Below, piece by piece: positions 37,601 through 58,816 of a stretch of DNA of 64,000 nt. Under the pieces are notes generated by a model, which searched no databases, had not been told where the DNA came from, and saw nothing but the letters and a program-made list of their open reading frames with translations. Location: positions 33,588 through 97,587 of the forward strand of contig NQMI01000159.1 in NCBI GenBank assembly GCA_002270565.1, written 5' to 3'. Each line of letters starts with the position of its first letter. Positions within the stretch are counted from its first letter, which is position 1. This DNA comes from Stenocarpella maydis. Taxonomy: Eukaryota; Ascomycota; Sordariomycetes; Diaporthales; Diaporthaceae. The translations under genes and the position numbers were made by a program.

Positions 37601-38450
37601 TCCCTGATGCGGGAAGCTGACTACTTCTACTTGTCCACTACTCCAACATCAACCACATCATTCGGCCTCCTGACACCTGCCCTCCCCCCTGATACTATAC
37701 GCATGTGTGTTTGTCCCATCGGCCTCGGCCATAAGCGATAACCACTCGCAACCACCCCGAGCCCTGGGCTTGCGTGGCTCCCCCAAAGAAAGACGGCCTG
37801 GAGCCAGTGCCACGAGGTCCGTCCACGGCCGCAATGAAGTGATATGAATGCGCCGGAACCATATCTGGGATAACGTCGCCTCTACACACCAACCAGCGTC
37901 GGCCAACCGACGCTGTCAGCCCCAGACAGCCTACTGCGAATTTCTCCAGGCCAGTCCTGTCGCTTGGTCCTGCGTGTTCAACCGCAAATCCCCGGCGGTC
38001 GGAGGGCATCCTATCACCTCGACGGGACGAACGCACTTTGCCGCCCATCACCAAAACCCCGAGTCCAGGCCATCTCGAGCTACACCATTCTCGCCTACTT
38101 CCTTACATAACTTCCCATGCGAGGGCTTTTGAGGGCTCGCAACGTTTAACAGACACAACTTGCATCGCGGCTCGTGTGCTGTCCTCCATCTGCCGCCACG
38201 CGTCCCTCCTGGGCCTGTGCTACACGGCTGTTGATCTTGGAGCCAGGGCTCCGGCTTTCCACCCCGCTCTTTTACAGTCTCTTCGCACCATCGCCCACTT
38301 TGCCATGCGTGGTTGGGAACACAGATAGAGTTCCAGACAGAACTCTGCAAGTCGACTGGGATCCGCTCGCTTACCTGGCCTACTATCATCAAGGCGGCAT
38401 CGCTCTCACGGCTCGCAGTGCGCTCGGCTTGTTCAATCACCGTGGGATAA
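34698..38450. other. Gene-free stretch with weak ORF candidates
   Basis: About 3.75 kb. A plus-strand frame at 35101-35859 is the longest. From the Met at 35364 it reads MDGDSGFGEHAWPDM and later VYFENLERNVAPHVLGF, which looks somewhat protein-like, but no family is recognised. The next frame (to 36023) could be its continuation after a lesion. Other frames look random. TACGGAGTA motifs lie at 36377 and 36858. The right end is the promoter of the quinate-repressor-like gene. Confidence 0.35.
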
Positions 38451-40781
38451 ATGATGACGACGGTTCAGCAGCTTGAACCGACGCCAGCGCTGGCGAGGCC
38501 TAGAAGCATGATCGCCGGATTCTCAACGAATGGTGACGCCGGGATGGAGATGAATGGGCACTCACCACCCAGCTTGGCAACCACGACGTTTGGCAGTGGA
38601 CCTCAGAGGGGCGACACGAGGATTGTTGTCGTCATTTTCGGACCTGGGCAGGACAAGATCGTGTCCATTTTCGCAGAGATCCTGGGGAAGCCTCAGAGGC
38701 TAATCGAGGCCTTCAAGCATGTCAACCAGGCGGATCAGGGGCTGGTTGTTGGTATACCAGCCGACAAGGCAAAAACCGACATAACGGACCGTGATCGAGG
38801 GCTTGTCGTGGCTATCAACGCCCACTGGGTGAACCTGGGCATGCCGCCGCACGAAATCCTATCTGCGCAGTGCGACTATGAATTCCTCTACACCGAAACC
38901 CCTTTCTTTCGGCGTGATCTGTCAAGGTTCATCTCCTTCACCTTGGGCCAGCTCAACCACCACGAAACACTCATGGCGAAGACAAGGACATACTTCATTT
39001 CGACCACCTTCCCGGACGTGCGGGCAGCCCTACCAAACCTGGACATTCTGACTGTTGGCGCCGACGCTGTTGAGATCAGAGTCGACCTGTTGAAGGAGCC
39101 GCTCGGGGACGGATCATACTCGGACATACCCAGCTTGAGCTACGTGGGCCAACAGGTCATGCTCTTGCGACAGAGTACGGAGCTGCCCATCATATTCACA
39201 ACGAGATGCACGAGAGAAAACGGACGGTTCCCTATGGACGACCCCGGCCTCTACTACGAATACCTGCACAGAGCCATCAAGTGGGGCGTAGAGTACATCG
39301 ACGTCGAGCTCTGGTTACCGGAGCGCATCAGGAGATCGCTCTGGGAGCAGAGAGGGAGCAGTCGGATCATGTCTGCATTCCACGACTTCACTGGGACTTT
39401 TAAGTGGCCTTCGAGGCACGCCGAGGAGATCTTTGTGGAGTCCCAAAAATACGCAGACATCATCAAGATGATTGCCATCATCAACGACCACAACGAAAAC
39501 TTCGAGCTGGAATACTTCAGATCGAAGATGAAGGCCGATTACCCGGACTCGCCACCATTCTCGGGCGTCAACATGGGCGAGACTGGCCAGTTCTCCAGGA
39601 CACTGAACAGGGTCTTCACACCCATCACGCACCCGCTACTGCCGATTATCGCCGCGCCAGGGCAGATGAGCGCGGCCGAGATAAACGCAGCGCTTTCCCT
39701 GCTCGGCCAGCTCCCCAAGAAGAACATCTACGGCATCAGCAGCCCGGCCAGCCGCAGCGCAACACCGCAGGCCCCTTTCTACGAGAAATGCTTCAACGAG
39801 CTCGGCCTGCCGCACCACTTCGCGGTGGTGGAGAGGCGGCCCAAGGGGAACAGCGGCATAGACGTGTGGTGTAATCAAAAGAACTTCGGCGGTGCCTACC
39901 TCCAACCGCCCGTGTCCTTCCACAGTCTTGTAGGGAGCAGCCCATTCTTCGCCTCCATCAACGGCGGAGCCGGGCCCATACTCAGCGAGGCGGCCCGGGT
40001 GATTGGCGTGGTCGACACCATCGTCGTGCGGCCGGGCGCCTCCCCGCCGTCGCCCTCGTCGGCGCCGGCGTCGATACCCTCGAGCCCGCGCAACGGCCAC
40101 GCGAGGATGGACTCGCTGGGCCACCACGGGGCCGGCGGCGACTCCGGCCTCCCGCCCAACACGACCCTGATATTCGACAACGCGCTCTGGCGCGGCGTTC
40201 TCAGCACGCTGACGCGCGACCTCGCGCCGTCCGCCTACTTCGGCAGGGCGGCCGTCGTGCTGGCCTCGTCGGCGGACGACGCCGCGAGCGCCATCTACGC
40301 CCTCAAGGCCCTGCGCGTCGGCAAGATCTACACCGTGGGCTTCAAGACGCCGCCCGCGCTGGCCCACGGCCTGACCATCGAGCCCTTCAACTCGCTCGAG
40401 TCCCTCCAGCGGGCGCGCATGGTCGGCGCCACCGACGACGCCGCCTCACCCTTCGTGGTCGTCAGTGCCCTCGGCCCGGAGAAGGCCAACATCGTCGGCA
40501 TGCTGATCCGGGTCTTTGGCGGGGGTGCCACCGGCGGTGCCAACAGGGGCCCCGGCTCGGTCCCTGGGCCCGCGCGCAAGGTCTTCCTCGACCTCGCCGA
40601 CGGCGGCGTGGGCGTCCCCCGCAAGGCCGACCCGGGCATTGTCGCCGAGCAGAGCGGGTTTACCGCCTATGGCGTCGCGGACACGGCCGCGTTCGCGACG
40701 GTTGAGACGCTCAGGCTGCTGGTGGGGCAAAACGTGCCGTACAGCTTCGTCAGGCTGGCCAGCGGGCGCGGCATGTTCTGA
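38451..40781 (+). CDS. Quinate repressor-like protein (QutR / qa-1S type, AROM C-terminal homologue)
   Basis: A single exon encodes 776 residues. After a variable N-terminus come [16 protein letters not shown] and [11 protein letters not shown], typical of QutR. A type I dehydroquinase-like domain (about 180-420) follows. Its expected active-site residues are present: E208/R210 in VEIRVDLL, H311 in [13 protein letters not shown]339 in IIKMIAI and R383 in GQFSRTLN. H-to-K and K-to-R spacings (28 and 44) are close to bacterial enzymes. A shikimate-dehydrogenase-like domain follows (about 425-776), but its VTxPxK loop reads [10 protein letters not shown], so the catalytic Lys is missing. The N-terminal shikimate-kinase-like P-loop is not recognisable. 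Family members repress the quinate catabolic genes by binding the QutA/qa-1F activator. No quinate-pathway genes lie nearby. A catalytic dehydroquinase role is an alternative. The ATG at 38451 is the first of the frame. Confidence 0.85.
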   Translation: MMTTVQQLEPTPALARPRSMIAGFSTNGDAGMEMNGHSPPSLATTTFGSGPQRGDTRIVVVIFGPGQDKIVSIFAEILGKPQRLIEAFKHVNQADQGLVVGIPADKAKTDITDRDRGLVVAINAHWVNLGMPPHEILSAQCDYEFLYTETPFFRRDLSRFISFTLGQLNHHETLMAKTRTYFISTTFPDVRAALPNLDILTVGADAVEIRVDLLKEPLGDGSYSDIPSLSYVGQQVMLLRQSTELPIIFTTRCTRENGRFPMDDPGLYYEYLHRAIKWGVEYIDVELWLPERIRRSLWEQRGSSRIMSAFHDFTGTFKWPSRHAEEIFVESQKYADIIKMIAIINDHNENFELEYFRSKMKADYPDSPPFSGVNMGETGQFSRTLNRVFTPITHPLLPIIAAPGQMSAAEINAALSLLGQLPKKNIYGISSPASRSATPQAPFYEKCFNELGLPHHFAVVERRPKGNSGIDVWCNQKNFGGAYLQPPVSFHSLVGSSPFFASINGGAGPILSEAARVIGVVDTIVVRPGASPPSPSSAPASIPSSPRNGHARMDSLGHHGAGGDSGLPPNTTLIFDNALWRGVLSTLTRDLAPSAYFGRAAVVLASSADDAASAIYALKALRVGKIYTVGFKTPPALAHGLTIEPFNSLESLQRARMVGATDDAASPFVVVSALGPEKANIVGMLIRVFGGGATGGANRGPGSVPGPARKVFLDLADGGVGVPRKADPGIVAEQSGFTAYGVADTAAFATVETLRLLVGQNVPYSFVRLASGRGMF

Positions 40782-43700
40782 TTATGTACTCGAAGAAAAT
40801 CAACGACCCCCCAAGCCTGGCCCCTGTGGTTGAACCGCCGAGTCCCCATTCTTGCGCGCTCTGGGGACTCTCCCTCGCTGAACATTGGCCTCCATATCGA
40901 GGCTCAATCCTTTGCCTGGCGGGATCCTGATGGACCGGTCAGCCTGGCAAATTTGCCGTGCCGGACCCTGTGGCAACGACGCGGAGCCTGCTTCGGTTTC
41001 GCCTGCTACAACTCACGCAGACGGGCCCCAGAAATGCACCCAGAGGTGAGAAGGGTGGGGGGGGGGAGGGCAGCCGTGCCTTCGGAGTACGCCGGTTGAC
41101 GAGGACGTTCGCGCAACTGAATCATGCGCGATGGAGCTCCTCCTGCGTGGTGCAGGGGCGGGCGATGCTCATGCTCCTGGTCGGTCCAATTCTAGTGCCC
41201 TTCTGTTCCAAGCAGATCATTGTCTTCAGAAAGCCAACAAATTGTAGTATTTGTGAGAACGCTTTCCCTACTTGCGAGTCAACCAGAGGCGGTGAATAGA
41301 TACGTAAGGTGGTCTCCAAGAAGGTGTGGGGTGGGCGTACAACAGTGACAACGGCTGGCATCCCCATCAGGATGGTAGGGCCAAGAGTCAGCGGTGGAGC
41401 CTCAGGCCCCTTGGGCCAAGGGAGCAAACATACACGTATAGGATCGGCGGCCCTTTGCTGACGGGGGGCTAAGTAACTAAGAGATTCTTTTGAGAGGGTG
41501 TTGGTTGGAAGGGGTTGCACTCGAGTGTTGGTAACGATCCACATGGGCACGGCGTTTCGGTGAGGAATTCCGGAACCACCACCTCCTTCTCCTTTCTTGT
41601 TTGTTTAGTCTTTTTTTTTATTAACAATATCACCCAGACCAGCCAACCAGGCGCATACCTGTCATTGTGCATCGTCTGCGCAGATACCGTACATATCTCT
41701 CCCGTCGGGTCTTGCTACGGCAACAAGTTGCGGATGAGTTTTCCAAGTATTATAGCTAGCTACCAATTCAAGACCATTCCTTGCATGCTTAGGCGAGTTG
41801 CGTGGTGAGGTTTCCGTCCCCTGCGAGCGGTTGTGAGTGCTTAATATCTTGCATCACCACTCGATCGGTGAGGCTGTTGGTGCAGGCCAAAGTCGCTCTT
41901 GTGCGGAATGCATTACGCCCACAAGAGGATCCCAAAATAGACTCGGGTGTAGATCACCTGGCCGAGATTGGACGCTCCGCAGAAAAGGGTCAGTGACGAG
42001 ATAAGTCATTGACGCATACCAGCCGACGGGACTCGCTTATTCATTCCGATTTTCATGGTTCCACAACATTGTCCATTTTGCTGTTCCTGCATATGGTTGT
42101 TGCCAACGACCGGCTCCGAACGATGCTCGGCTCACGGAGGTCGGCGATCGCATCACGCTGGTCCTCGCCTGCTCAGACGGGCAGCAGTCACCCGCAGGAC
42201 GCGTCAGGAGCTCCTGGGCAAGGGGCTGGAGTGCGAGAACCAGACTTTTTGGTGGGCAACACGGCAGCGAGGAACAGTATCAGCCTCAATCATGCCCCCA
42301 ACTACAGTCGGCCTGTTGCTTGGCCTCGGAGACATGCGGTGGGTAAGATCAGACGAGACCAGGTGCAAGTGAGTCAATGCTGTGCGACTACGAGAACATC
42401 ACACCGAGGTTGGCACCAACGTGGGTTGAGTTTGTGACTGTGGCGCCGCCGCGATCTGACATCCCGCACAGTTCCACACCTGCACAGGCAAGCAGGCAGA
42501 CCCGAGAATATTCGTGAGAAGCACGATCATGTACAGCCTGCAGAACCGAGGGAACCGATCGCACACCCAAGCCCCACACAATCTCAGACAGCTTCTTGCT
42601 GTGCCACCGTCCTACCGCGCAGGCGATCGCGCCCCGGCTCCGTGGGCCAGGGACGCAGGCATCTGAGAGCGCACTGCAGCTTGCATGTAGTAACGATGAC
42701 GACCGGGACGGGGCGCCACCGTAATACTGGAGCAGTCTCGATGTCCCTCCTTCCATGAGGCGCCGGGCAGATATTCACGGAACACAACCCGCGAGACATC
42801 TCCTCAACGTGCATCGCCGTGTCCCACAGCTCCGCCCCGCCGTGGGATTTCTGAGACATCGGACTCCGAGGTGCAATCCCTTGAGACAATGGGTTGAGAC
42901 ATAACATAACAGAAGGTGGTTGCTTCGAGTTACCTCAACACCGCTGGATACGCCATCACTTAAGGCAAGCCCGTTTCTCAGCAGCTGGCTTTTCACTGGT
43001 CCTCAACACAATAGACTTGTACTGGCCGCCTCCACCTAGAGAACTCGACGTAGCCGGACGTTGTGATCCTTGCCGCCGCCAGCCAGTCGGGCCAGGGCCG
43101 TGAGTTGAACAAGATCTATTGCCTTCAGGGGCCCAAAGCGAGGCGAACTGATGGAATCAACGACCACATTACCGACTCGAATGTGCAAGGTCTGAGTCGG
43201 ATCCAGGTTGAGGAGAGCCAAGCCAGCCTGACCTCGTATTTCAGCAAAAAAGCCAGACTGTGTGTGCTGTGTTTCTGTTCTCGTCGTCGATGGACATGGT
43301 CTCAATGGTGGCCGTCACGACCGATTCCTCCCGAACGACTAAGCCAATCGCTCGGCGTAAGAGGCGTAATGAGACGCTTGTTAATCCCAGATCCGTTTCC
43401 GGTGTGAGCCCTTCAACCCACCTGGATGTGCCGGACGTGGTAGATCTCACATATTCCCAAAAACAGTGTCCTTCCGTAGTGGCGGTTCAAAGCTGTAGAC
43501 CGCCACCCTGCTGTACCACGCTAGAGGGACTTGCGAAATGTCCAAGGTGGTAACAGGGCACTTTCCAACCCTGTAGATAGCTCAATAAGGCTCGTGAGCC
43601 CGTTCCGTAGATCCGTAGAATATGACGTGGAAGCTTACACGGTTTACTCCCGCATTTCTATCTTTTCTTGTAGCCGAAGTCGAGGCCCACTTTCCAGCTA

Positions 43701-46700
43701 AAAACATAGGCCCCGAGATCTCCCATGCGCACCTCAACGGTTAGCATCCCGTGGCTCCGGGTAAGCAGTCATTTCAGCAGACAGCAGGGAGGTATTGACC
43801 TCGTCTTACTAGTCATGTTAGGGTTGCACTTCCGGCGGTCCGGAGTCTGGGGTAGTGAAGAACAGCCCTGAGTGGTCGAGGTGGAAAAACGGGTAAATGA
43901 AAGCAGCCAGGGATGCACGGGCGAAGGTCCATGTGATTTATTAGCAGCACCCACTCGAGCCAGTGTCAGGAGTGAGTTGTTGCATCCTGGTGGTGAGGGT
44001 CCGGCCTGTACTGAGGCTCAAAGGAGCAAATATGGAAGGGGAAGCTAAAATTCTAGAGTAGGTCCTGAGCCACCAAGCCGCTATTGGTGCGCATCAATCG
44101 AGGTGCATATGCACCCCAGATGGGGCGCATTGCAGATCTACAATCTTGGCTGGAGGTCCAGGAGCACTGTACAATCCCGCGTACCCAGAGTGAGGGTCGA
44201 AATGTCAACCCCAACTATACTCCGATTACGAGCCTGCTGCTGATGTTCATTGTCGTCGACAAGATTCGAAGGATGTGAACTGGGGCCCAGAGTCTCGCGC
44301 TGCAATTGGGCTGATTGCGGATCCTTGCGGAAATGGCCGTCAACCAGTGAAACCAGATTGACAGGATCGATTGATATGTGGCCAAGAAATGATTTCGCGG
44401 TTGCGGCGTAAAGCGTGCCTACGACCTTCCTGAATATGGATAAGAGCAATATCGGAGCGAGTAATATTCTGCACGTGGGGGACAGGTCCACAAGGCCCTG
44501 TTGTCAAGGAACAGGGGCCATCCATCAGAAGTTGAGGTTCCTCAGACATGGGCCTAGGCAGACGACCGATGCCGAGATATCAAGACGTCCAGCCGTTGTG
44601 GTGCCACATCCCCAAAACGCCGCTCTAGCCGGGCTGAGTGCGGCAACACCAGCCTGCGATGACCAAACAACTATAGCGAACCAATGAGTTAATGGTGCCC
44701 GTTCTCTGTGTTGCTTCAAGAGAGCCAAAGAAGACAGCGTCTCGATTGATGCATGGGCATTCGGGCTTATTGGCATAGCGTGAAATACAATGTTCTGGAT
44801 ATAGATGGTATCGCTAAGCTCGAACAGGCAGGCCATGGTAGATAGGGCCCTCGTGATACCCACAGGTAGACCGAGTGCTCAAGCTCACGCACTTTTCACC
44901 TTGTCTCAGCACCACAGGTCATCCGTCTTGGAGTCTGGCGTGCGGTGCTAACTCTGATGTTGCGGCAGACGAGTCCTCTGACGGGATGCGAAGACCACTG
45001 GGATAGTATCTTGGTTGAGCCATGATCACGGGGGACTGCAGTGCTGGCGTCCAGGTCAGGGCTGAAGCACACCCTGCACCCCGGCAATGCGTGTGGTTAG
45101 TACGGCGAGGTGCCCGAGTGTTTGAGCCCTGCTTCCCGTTGAAACCAGCGTGACCAGGTTGGTGCTGGCTGGAGAATTAAAGAGCAGTTGGGGTTGGAAC
45201 GTGGCGCTGAGTAGCATCTGATATGGCTAAATGGGCTCAACGACAGTCGGCTTCGTAGCACACGCTGTGGCAGCCTTTATGGCTTGTCAGTCGAATCCCG
45301 GAGTCAGAGGCCATCATCGTCGCACGTCAGGTACTGGGAATAACTTGGCTCCACGTTCAGGTATGTTTCTATCCGATGATGGTGACATTTACGCCATTGA
45401 GGGTGCTTGCTGTTCAGGGAGAGATGAGCCAGTCAGTGAGTGCCTCTAGTCAGGCCATTCTGCTGAATCGGGAAGAATGATGGGAAGGGAAGCTCCAGAC
45501 TCGTCTAGTCCATTGTAGGACATAGATTAACACGAATGTCGTTGGTGCGGAAGCTGGACCCTTGTTGCGGCAAAGTGGATGACCCGGAGGTCTGTTTTTG
45601 GAGCCCCAAAAAATGAGATGGTGTGTTGTCGATCTTACTTTGACAGGGCTACCCTGACAGCCTGATTGGTGTCTACCCCCCTCCCGTCTGTGCTCACCGG
45701 CTGGGGCCCAAGGGGGAGGCAGGGAAGCTAGGTCGACGAGATTTTCTCTGCAAGAACAGAAGGCTGGGTCCTAGGCTGGGCCCTAGGCTGGGGACTGACC
45801 CAATGTTGTAAGCACGGACAAGCGGGCTGCAGGACGTAGCATGCCGTGCTCTCTGCGCTGACGGACTAGGCGGTGATCATGTCCAGCCTCTGCTGTTTCG
45901 GTATGGGGAATAGAGCAGCATGGCCTGTAACTCCATGGGGAAGGTCACATCAAGATAGATGGACTTTGTCTGAGCCGATCCAGGTACTACACCAAGCGAC
46001 CGGCAAGACAAGAGTCGGCCAACATTGTGGGTAAGAGTCGGCGCTAACGAGTGCCGTGTTTGAAAGCAATACTGGCTGCTGTGTATTGCGCAGGCTGACA
46101 GGTTCGAGCCGTATCTTGAGAAGGTGTGAAGGGATCGGCGGTGGATCAGACAGACAGATTGAACGAACGAGGCCTGACGAGATGAACCGGTTGGGGGTCA
46201 TTCAATGCGTGCATGGCGGCGTATCAGCCAGCCCAGGCTTCACGAAGTAAGAAGGCTGGCATCCGCCGTTGCAGCAGGTCATTGTGCTGGCGGAGATTAT
46301 CGTTTCACGAGGTTGAGAAATCCAAGGCCTCGATGCGAGACCGTCTGGACTACAAACGACCTAATGTAGCGATGACACGGCTGGGGGCAGCGCTGAGAGA
46401 ACAGTGTACTATACTCTATGCGCCGTGATGCTCGCAGATAGTGGGGAGGCGGGCGTTGCGCGAGGGTTGAGTCAAGGAGGTTCGTTAAGGTTCGTTAAGG
46501 TTCGTCAAGATCCGTCAGCAATCAGTAAGGCGACGCCAGCATCGCGGCATATGCGACATGATGCTTCCTGATGCTTACACCAGAGCCGCCAGCGCAACCG
46601 AGCCCGCCTTCATGCTAAGAGACTGGCATGTTGAGAGAAGACCGGGTTCAAGTGTCGACAGCCACGTGAGCGAGCAGACACAAGCTGCCCAGGGGGGCCT

Positions 46701-46920
46701 TGGTCTGGACGTGGGTCTGAGTCTGGTTGGGAATCCAAGCATGGGAGGGTGTTGAGGCTTTCGTGATGCAGAGGGGCCCGCCAGACAGCCAGGGCTGGAA
46801 GGAGGGGGGAGCCCGGCAGAGGTAGGCGGGTCCTATTTGGAGGGCGCCCCTGGCGGGGAAGGTTCAAATTGTGTTGAATGAGCTGCGCGTGGCTTGTGGC
46901 GGGGGGCACGTAGTACACAG
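40782..46920. other. Gene-free stretch of about 6.1 kb
   Basis: Base composition is normal and stops are frequent. The longest frames (41122-41550 minus, 42009-42437 plus, 42388-42756 minus) show no domain, signal peptide or convincing membrane pattern. No tRNA could be folded by eye around the few TTCGA-like sites. The right edge passes directly into the second RIP block. Old, fully decayed genes cannot be excluded. Confidence 0.45.
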
Positions 46921-49220
46921 TAAGCTCTACACCTCTTTAGGGATCTCAAACATTCTTCCATAGCTTCCAGTAAGCCCCAGTAGGTTAAATATAATTATAT
47001 CTTTCAGTACTTTACTTTATTGGGAAATTATATATATACCCAAGTATCTTATAATAATCTTTAGTATTAATATACTTTTAAAGCCTTTTTAATATTTTAT
47101 AAATAAATTATAATAATTATTTTTAAAGAATTTAACTTTTAAATAACTGTAATTATCGTTTAAAGCTTAAAGAAGTTAAAGAATTAAAGATTACAATACC
47201 TTGAAATTCAATAAATTTCATAATTAATAAAGATATAAAATACTTACCATTTTAAAAAAAAATATTTTTTATTAAATAAATATTATAAGTTAAGATATTA
47301 TTATAGTAAAAAATACTTTTCTTATTAAATTTAAAAATATAAAGGAAATATATAATAAGGAGATTTTAAAAAGTATAATTATATTTATTTATATTTTTAT
47401 ATTTTTTAGTTTAAAATATTTAAAACTTTTATTTTATTAATGAAGTAGCCTTAAGATATTTAACTTTTTAAATAATAATAAAATAAAGTAAAGTTTTTAA
47501 AAGATTTATATTATAAATTATAATTTCCCTTTCTTAAATATAAAGATTAGTAAAAGCCTTTATTATTTTTTAAAACTATATTTCATTTAATTATAGCTAT
47601 TTATAAAGTAAACTCTAAATAGCTTTTATAGCTATTTAAAGTAATTATAAAAGTATTTATCTTTTTAATAATATATATTTAGTTATTATATTATAATTCT
47701 TAAGCTTTAATGTAATTTTTATTTTAATATAGACCTAATTATCATACTTAATGTTTATAATATAAGGTATTAGGAAATAGTTAAGACTAGGAAGTATAAT
47801 AGGCGTTACCCAGGGCTGGTTGTCCGGCTTATGTAACCGGACTCCAAGTATTTAGACACATTTCACAAGGGCTCCCTATAGGGACCCTTTGTCTCTCTTT
47901 TCTTTATCTTTCATACTCTATATGAATTTAATCAGATCCCTAGACTTATCCATAAATCCTATAATAATATAAAAGAACTTCTTCCTTACTCAGCTAATCT
48001 AAAAGAATATTTATTTTCTTTTTCTTAACCTTTACTCTTAAATATCTAATTTCCCTTAATTTTCTTATATTTATCTATCTAATATATTCTTTTTTAAAGT
48101 TTATAAAACCCAAAAATAAAATAAATTAACATATATATAAAAGTTATTATAAATATTAATATACTTAATTTAAAATATATATAATTATATTATATATATA
48201 GCTAATTAGTATTAAAATTTAATAAATTTGAACTAATTAATATCTTTTAAGCTTTATAATATAAGTTAAAGCTTTAAGAGGTATAAGTTTTAAAGTATTT
48301 AATATAGCCTTCTTAATTTCTATTATAGAAGCTATATATAAGAACCTAAATAACGTTAAAAAAGCTTGCTAATATTTAGCTAATATATAATAAATAGGCC
48401 CTATAAACTCATTTCTTTATAAGTTTAATTCTACGATCTTTAAAGTAAAAGCTAATACTTAGCCCTTAGATACTAAGGTAATACCATTAGTTATTACTCT
48501 TAATAAGAATATAATGAAGAAATTAAAAGCTAAGGATTAGCTAGATAATTATATAAAGTTTAATACCCTATTATAGAAGCTCTCTAGTATACTTATAATA
48601 AAACCTAAGCCTTTTTTCATAACTACTAACTTAATAAAGATTAATATAAACTTAACTTACCTATAATAATAAGAAAACTCTATACTTAGCTCTTACTTTA
48701 AATATAGAAAACTAGGCTATATACCTTATAATTATGAGAAATCTAAAGTAATAATTATATAATTCTTAATAGCTATTATAATAAGTTAATAAAAGAGTAT
48801 AAAGAATAATTAATAAAGGGAATAGAAAGAAGTAGGAAAGTATTATATTTATATACTAGATTTAGGTTGGATAAGGTAGAAACCGGTTAAAGAGGCTTAT
48901 CTTTTTACTAGTAGCTCCTATTAGTAGCTCTATAGTGGTCTGGGTTGCTAAAAGAGGCCAATTAAGCTGGATTGCTAATAGAAGCAGGCTGAGTGAAAAC
49001 TATATAATTTTACCTGGTATTTAGGGGAAATTCAGCAATTTCTGGTTAATTTAGGCGGTTAAGAGGGATATAGATTGCTAATTAAGACAACATATAAATG
49101 CTCATAAAGGCAGCATATAGATCGCTAATAGAGGCAGTATCCCTAGTTAGGAGGTAATATAATGGGCGTTGCCTAGGGCTGGTTATCCGGCTTATATAAC
49201 TGGACTCCAAGTATTTAGAT
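46921..49220. mobile_element. Second AT-rich RIP-degraded transposon block
   Basis: The transition to very AT-rich, TpA-rich sequence is abrupt, with no open frame. It shares the GGTATTAGGAARTAGYTAAGACTAGGAAGT-type repeat (about 47765) with the first block. A normal-GC patch at about 47794-47960 ends in a CT-rich stretch. Degenerate tandem units containing AGAGGCA or AAAGGCA occur at 48940-49140. Confidence 0.85.
47794..49220 (+). repeat. Direct repeat pair, probable LTR remnants of the second block
   Basis: 47794-47855 and 49158-49220 align over about 62 bases, including GGGCTGGTTRTCCGGCTTAT and GGACTCCAAGTATTTAGA. Differences are mostly G/A and C/T, as RIP would produce. The second copy is broken at its right end by the LTR-like element at 49221. 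The spacing of about 1.36 kb would fit a small or deleted retroelement. Confidence 0.7.
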
Positions 49221-49557
49221 ATTCTGATGAATTTGTGCTATAGAATAGCATTCAGTTCAGCGTGTGTGTTTCGGCAGGGTCGCAGTATGGTGCTCTGAGG
49301 CGAATTGGGACGATTGACAATGGTCTGGACAACTTTGTATTGAATTAAGTTGGGCTTCTGTAAGCCCTCCTTATATACCCTCCGACGTCGTCTCACCCCT
49401 GGGCACGCTGCGGTCGGCTCTGGTGCAAATTTGCAAATGCCGGAAAATTCGCCCTTCCAACACACCATCTTTGGTTCCAAGCAACCAGCCAACCATAGCC
49501 CTAGCAATACCCAAATTAAGTACATATAAACTTCAGAAATCAGGCTATCCAATGCAC
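49221..49557 (-). mobile_element. Inverted third copy of the normal-GC LTR-like element
   Basis: The reverse complement matches 3624-3958 over its whole length (337 against 335 bases). The TATA box reads TTATATA at 49371 on the plus strand. The AC tract is (AC)4. It is inserted into the LTR remnant ending AGTATTTAGAT, and its far end meets the N at 49558, so the true boundary on that side is unknown. The sequence is not RIP-mutated although both flanks are. Confidence 0.8.
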
Positions 49558-49560
49558 NAT

Positions 49561-58816
<9,256 letters not shown>

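Noticed and set aside
39636..40367. Minus-strand frame of 243 codons within the quinate-repressor-like gene
   Set aside because: Shadow of the GC-rich plus-strand coding frame.
41122..41550. Minus-strand frame of 142 codons
   Set aside because: No domain or family resemblance and no supporting splice structure.
46080..46130. Possible tRNA T-loop (GGTTCGAGCC-like)
   Set aside because: No acceptor or anticodon stem could be paired around it.
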